From the NCBI GenBank assembly GCA_004796375.1, contig QZLA01000196.1, positions 1 to 44,527 on the forward strand: 44,527 nt of DNA. The letters run 5' to 3'. Position numbers and translations under genes: made by a program. The DNA is from Desulfobacteraceae bacterium. Its GTDB lineage: Bacteria > Desulfobacterota > Desulfobacteria > Desulfobacterales > Desulfobacteraceae. The notes under the pieces are model-generated. The model was not told where the DNA came from and did not search any database. It saw only the letters and a list, made by a program, of their open reading frames with translations. Of the stretch, positions 42,608 to 44,527 are shown one piece after another (position 1 is the stretch's first letter; each line of letters opens with the position of its first letter).

Positions 42608-43183
42608 ATGGGTAAATTCAGAGAAAGCCGGACTGCCAAGAACCTGCAGATTTCCTTTGCAGCCGAGGCACAGGCCCGGACCCGGTATAATTTTTTTGCC
42701 ACCAAGGCACTTACGGATGGATATGTCCAGATTGCCAAAATTTTTGATGAGACCGCTGATCAGGAATATGAGCATGCCCTGCGGTTTTTTAAATTTTTTA
42801 ACGGCGGAGATATAGAAATCACCTGGAGTTATCCTGCCGGCGTCATTCTGGATACCCGCTCCAACCTGTTGTCGGCCGCTGAGCTTGAACACCATGTGGC
42901 CACCAATATGTATCCGGTTTTTGCAGATATTGCGGAAGAGGAAGGGTTTGCGAGAGCTGCGGACACCTTCAATGCCATCACGGTTTCTGAGGCCCATCAC
43001 GAAGAGATGTATCTGGAACTTGCTCAGAACATAGAGAAGGACCGCGCCTTCAGCCGCCCGCAGGCGGAGGTCTGGCGCTGCCTGAGCTGTGGATATATAC
43101 ACAAAGGCAACGCTGCACCGGATAAATGTCCGGCATGTGTCAAACCGGCCGGTTTTTTTGAACTGCTGTGCAAAAACTGGTAA
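42608..43183 (+). CDS. Rubrerythrin
   Basis: Diiron peroxidase that protects anaerobes by reducing hydrogen peroxide. The 191-residue protein has the four-helix diiron domain (FAAEAQARTRY, ETADQEYEHA, LEHHVATNMYPVFADIAEEEG, SEAHHEEMY carry the Glu/His ligands) and a C-terminal rubredoxin domain with Cys pairs RCLSCGYI and KCPACVK. The full rubrerythrin fold is present. GGGAG lies 6 bases before the ATG. It is the last gene before a strong terminator and, with hslO and the Sec fusion, shows that this stretch deals with oxidative stress. Confidence 0.95.
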   Translation: MGKFRESRTAKNLQISFAAEAQARTRYNFFATKALTDGYVQIAKIFDETADQEYEHALRFFKFFNGGDIEITWSYPAGVILDTRSNLLSAAELEHHVATNMYPVFADIAEEEGFARAADTFNAITVSEAHHEEMYLELAQNIEKDRAFSRPQAEVWRCLSCGYIHKGNAAPDKCPACVKPAGFFELLCKNW

Positions 43184-43188
43184 CCCAC

Positions 43189-43241
43189 AAATGATACATA
43201 GTTGTCCTCAAATCACAGAGACAACTATGTATCATTTTTTT
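43189..43241 (+). terminator. Rho-independent terminator of the redox operon
   Basis: A perfect 18-bp stem (left arm 43189-43206, right arm 43220-43237) around a 13-base loop, with the T-run continuing to 43241. The stem is long but AT-rich. It begins 5 bases after the rubrerythrin stop. Confidence 0.85.
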
Positions 43242-43341
43242 CAAACCCGCCTCCCGATCTCATCATAAACCCATTTCAGACCACACCCGAACAACCACAA
43301 TATCAAGTTAAATCAGGCAACTATACAAACAAACACAAAAA

Positions 43342-43357
43342 CGGCACACAATTTGCT
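43342..43357 (+). promoter_or_regulatory. Sigma-54 promoter of the DVU0772-like gene
   Basis: CGGCAC (43342-43347), 5 bases, TTGCT (43353-43357): the -24 GG and -12 GC are separated by the required 10 bases, and only the first base differs from the TGGCAC-N5-TTGCW consensus. Start of transcription would be near 43368, about 36 bases before the ATG at 43404. This is the best sigma-54 match I found in the window. Confidence 0.6.
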
Positions 43358-43403
43358 GTTTCCTTAGTTATTCACTGTTGTGTAACCGAAAATGGAGGAT
43401 ATC

Positions 43404-43760
43404 ATGAACCTGAATGATATAAAAAACAATACGCGTCTGATTAATTCCGTGGACTGGGAAATGACCCCTGAAGAAGCCATCGCACTTCATCTCGAATGGG
43501 GTCCCTTGCGCTCCCAGACCTACTATAACTCCCGGGATAATGACAATGAAACCATATACTTTGTTGTCAGCACCTGGCAAAAATCTCCGGTGGTCCGCCT
43601 GGTCCGAAGAAAGGGATTTGATTCTGAAGAACTGGCAGAATTTGAACTGCCTGAAAAACTTAAAAAAGAATTCCTTAGAGGGATCGGCCAGTATAAAGGG
43701 GTTTATGCGGTAGAAGGGCCGATCAAAGACTGGCTTAAAAGAGAGTTAAGGGTGCATTAG
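43404..43760 (+). CDS. Conserved small protein resembling the DVU0772 family
   Basis: A 118-residue cytoplasmic protein. Its opening (LNDIKNNTRLINSVDWEMTP followed by EEAIALHLEWG) is what I recall of the DVU0772 family, a protein conserved in Desulfovibrio and other sulfate reducers; its function is unknown. No catalytic or metal motif is evident. The ATG at 43404 is chosen because GGAGG lies five bases upstream; an in-frame ATG at 43392 overlaps that site. It is preceded by a sigma-54-type promoter and followed by a terminator, so it is probably a single-gene unit controlled by a sigma-54 activator. Confidence 0.75.
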   Translation: MNLNDIKNNTRLINSVDWEMTPEEAIALHLEWGPLRSQTYYNSRDNDNETIYFVVSTWQKSPVVRLVRRKGFDSEELAEFELPEKLKKEFLRGIGQYKGVYAVEGPIKDWLKRELRVH

Positions 43761-43775
43761 CCCCAAAAGCGATAT

Positions 43776-43815
43776 CCTGCAGGATTGACACCGTATCAAT
43801 CCTGCAGGCAGTTTT
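43776..43815. terminator. Bidirectional rho-independent terminator
   Basis: A perfect 13-bp stem: left arm 43776-43788, a 7-base loop, right arm 43796-43808. A short T-run (43812-43815) follows on the plus strand; on the minus strand a TTTT occurs a few bases beyond the stem. It separates the convergent DVU0772-like and proC genes. Confidence 0.75.
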
Positions 43816-43816
43816 A

Positions 43817-44527
43817 TCAGATCCCGTAGTTACGGGTAAACTCAGCCACCATCATATCGCCCAGCTCCTTGGACCGGTTGGTTGCCGCTTCCACAGCATT
43901 GATCAGTGTGGTCCGCAATCCGCCCTCTTCAAGGGTATGGATCCCGGCAATGGCAGTACCCCCGGGAGATGTTACCCGGTCCTTGAGCTGTCCGGGATGT
44001 TCCTTGGACTCCAGCAGCAGCTTGGCTGCCCCAAGAACGGTCTGGGTGGACAGGAGCCGTGAATCCTTTCTGGACAATCCCATCTTCACGCCTGCGTCTG
44101 CCAGGGCATCAATGATCAGAAAAATATATGCCGGACCGCTGCCGCTCAGGCCGGTAAAGGCATCCATGAGGATGTTCTCCTGGATAAACACCGTTTTCCC
44201 CACTGAGTTAAAGATCGCCTGTGCCATGGGAACATCCTCCTCAAGCACATAATCACCTGCTGCAATGGCGGTTGCACTCTCTTTGACAAACGCGCAGATA
44301 TTGGGCATGACGCGGATCAGGCGTAACTTCTTATCCAGCCCTGCTGCAATGGCGGCAAGGGGAACCCCGGCCGCAATGGAGATGATCAGCTTGGATTTAT
44401 CCAGTTCCTCTGCCGTCTCCTTGAGCACGGCACCAAGGATCTGGGGTTTGGTCGCAAACACCACGATGTCTGATTCCTTTGCCACCCTGCAGTTGTCCGT
44501 GGTGGTGTTCACCCTGTATTTTTCATG
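43817..44527 (-). CDS. proC: Pyrroline-5-carboxylate reductase, 5'-truncated by the window edge
   Basis: Last step of proline synthesis, NAD(P)H-dependent. The frame runs open to the right edge, so the N-terminal nucleotide-binding motif (GxGNMG) is outside; 236 residues are visible. Visible motifs: ESDIVVFATKPQ, SIAAGVPL, RVMPNICAFVKES, the family's signature SGSGPAYIFLIIDALADAGV and the C-terminal TSPGGTAIAGIHTLEEGG. The GTG at 44512 lies inside the gene and is not the start. It faces the DVU0772-like gene across a terminator. Confidence 0.95.
   Translation of the reverse strand, partial: HEKYRVNTTTDNCRVAKESDIVVFATKPQILGAVLKETAEELDKSKLIISIAAGVPLAAIAAGLDKKLRLIRVMPNICAFVKESATAIAAGDYVLEEDVPMAQAIFNSVGKTVFIQENILMDAFTGLSGSGPAYIFLIIDALADAGVKMGLSRKDSRLLSTQTVLGAAKLLLESKEHPGQLKDRVTSPGGTAIAGIHTLEEGGLRTTLINAVEAATNRSKELGDMMVAEFTRNYGI

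Noticed and set aside
1-44527. Mobile elements, CRISPR arrays, tRNA or rRNA genes
   Set aside because: I found no transposase or integrase frames, no regularly spaced repeats, and no tRNA cloverleaf or rRNA sequence. By-eye searching can miss a single tRNA.

Overview
The window looks like a piece of the chromosome of an anaerobic sulfate-reducing bacterium of the Desulfobacterota (Desulfobacteraceae-like). The reasons are the gene content and its style: indolepyruvate:ferredoxin oxidoreductase, a futalosine-pathway menaquinone gene, rubrerythrin, a low-potential ferredoxin, a type IV pilus secretin, LPS synthesis (lpxC, so Gram-negative), a small DVU0772-like protein, and signs of selenocysteine use. 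I see no phage, plasmid, IS or CRISPR signatures. The taxonomic placement is inference from gene content; no 16S or other marker is present.

Layout. 1-6529: the 3' part of pilQ, facing a leftward operon serS-thrC-LysM protein-TPR lipoprotein. 6630-10166: a rightward 5-formyltetrahydrofolate cyclo-ligase, a leftward K+ channel with RCK domains, then rightward pcm and a DUF368 membrane protein. 10176-16973: a leftward hybrid histidine kinase, a small membrane protein, and the leftward overlapping trio hydantoinase/oxoprolinase-like - HDAC-like deacetylase - EpmA. 16974-17433: a 460-bp gap with the relic of an enoyl-CoA hydratase gene. 17434-24581: a long leftward cluster lpxC-DUF4390-ntrY-ntrX-rsmD-coaD-LysR. 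24741-32116: rightward comM, hslO, metallophosphoesterase, a His-rich small protein, iorA, iorB, aroQ and mqnB. 32113-37520: an orphan solute-binding protein, aminopeptidase P, and a large antiporter fused to RCK and PTS EIIA domains.

37618-43241 is the most interesting region. It is a compact rightward redox operon, with a possible sigma-54 promoter in front and a very strong intrinsic terminator behind. It encodes two tiny Cys-rich metal-binding proteins, a protein whose rhodanese domain carries an in-frame TGA exactly at the catalytic cysteine and continues in frame into a diiron ferritin-like domain, a FAD/NAD oxidoreductase of the kind fused to SelD elsewhere, a membrane TVP38/DedA-like domain fused to a mercuric-reductase-like flavoprotein, an Asp-ligand ferredoxin and a rubrerythrin. 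A 7-bp GC-rich hairpin with a GGGT loop begins 12 nt after the TGA, as expected of a bacterial SECIS. I read this as a selenocysteine-containing rhodanese-rubrerythrin fusion at the heart of an uncharacterised sulfane-sulfur/selenium/peroxide redox system. A LysR regulator resembling the selenium-metabolism-associated type lies elsewhere in the window. The right end holds a DVU0772-like gene with a well-matched sigma-54 promoter and the partial proC gene.
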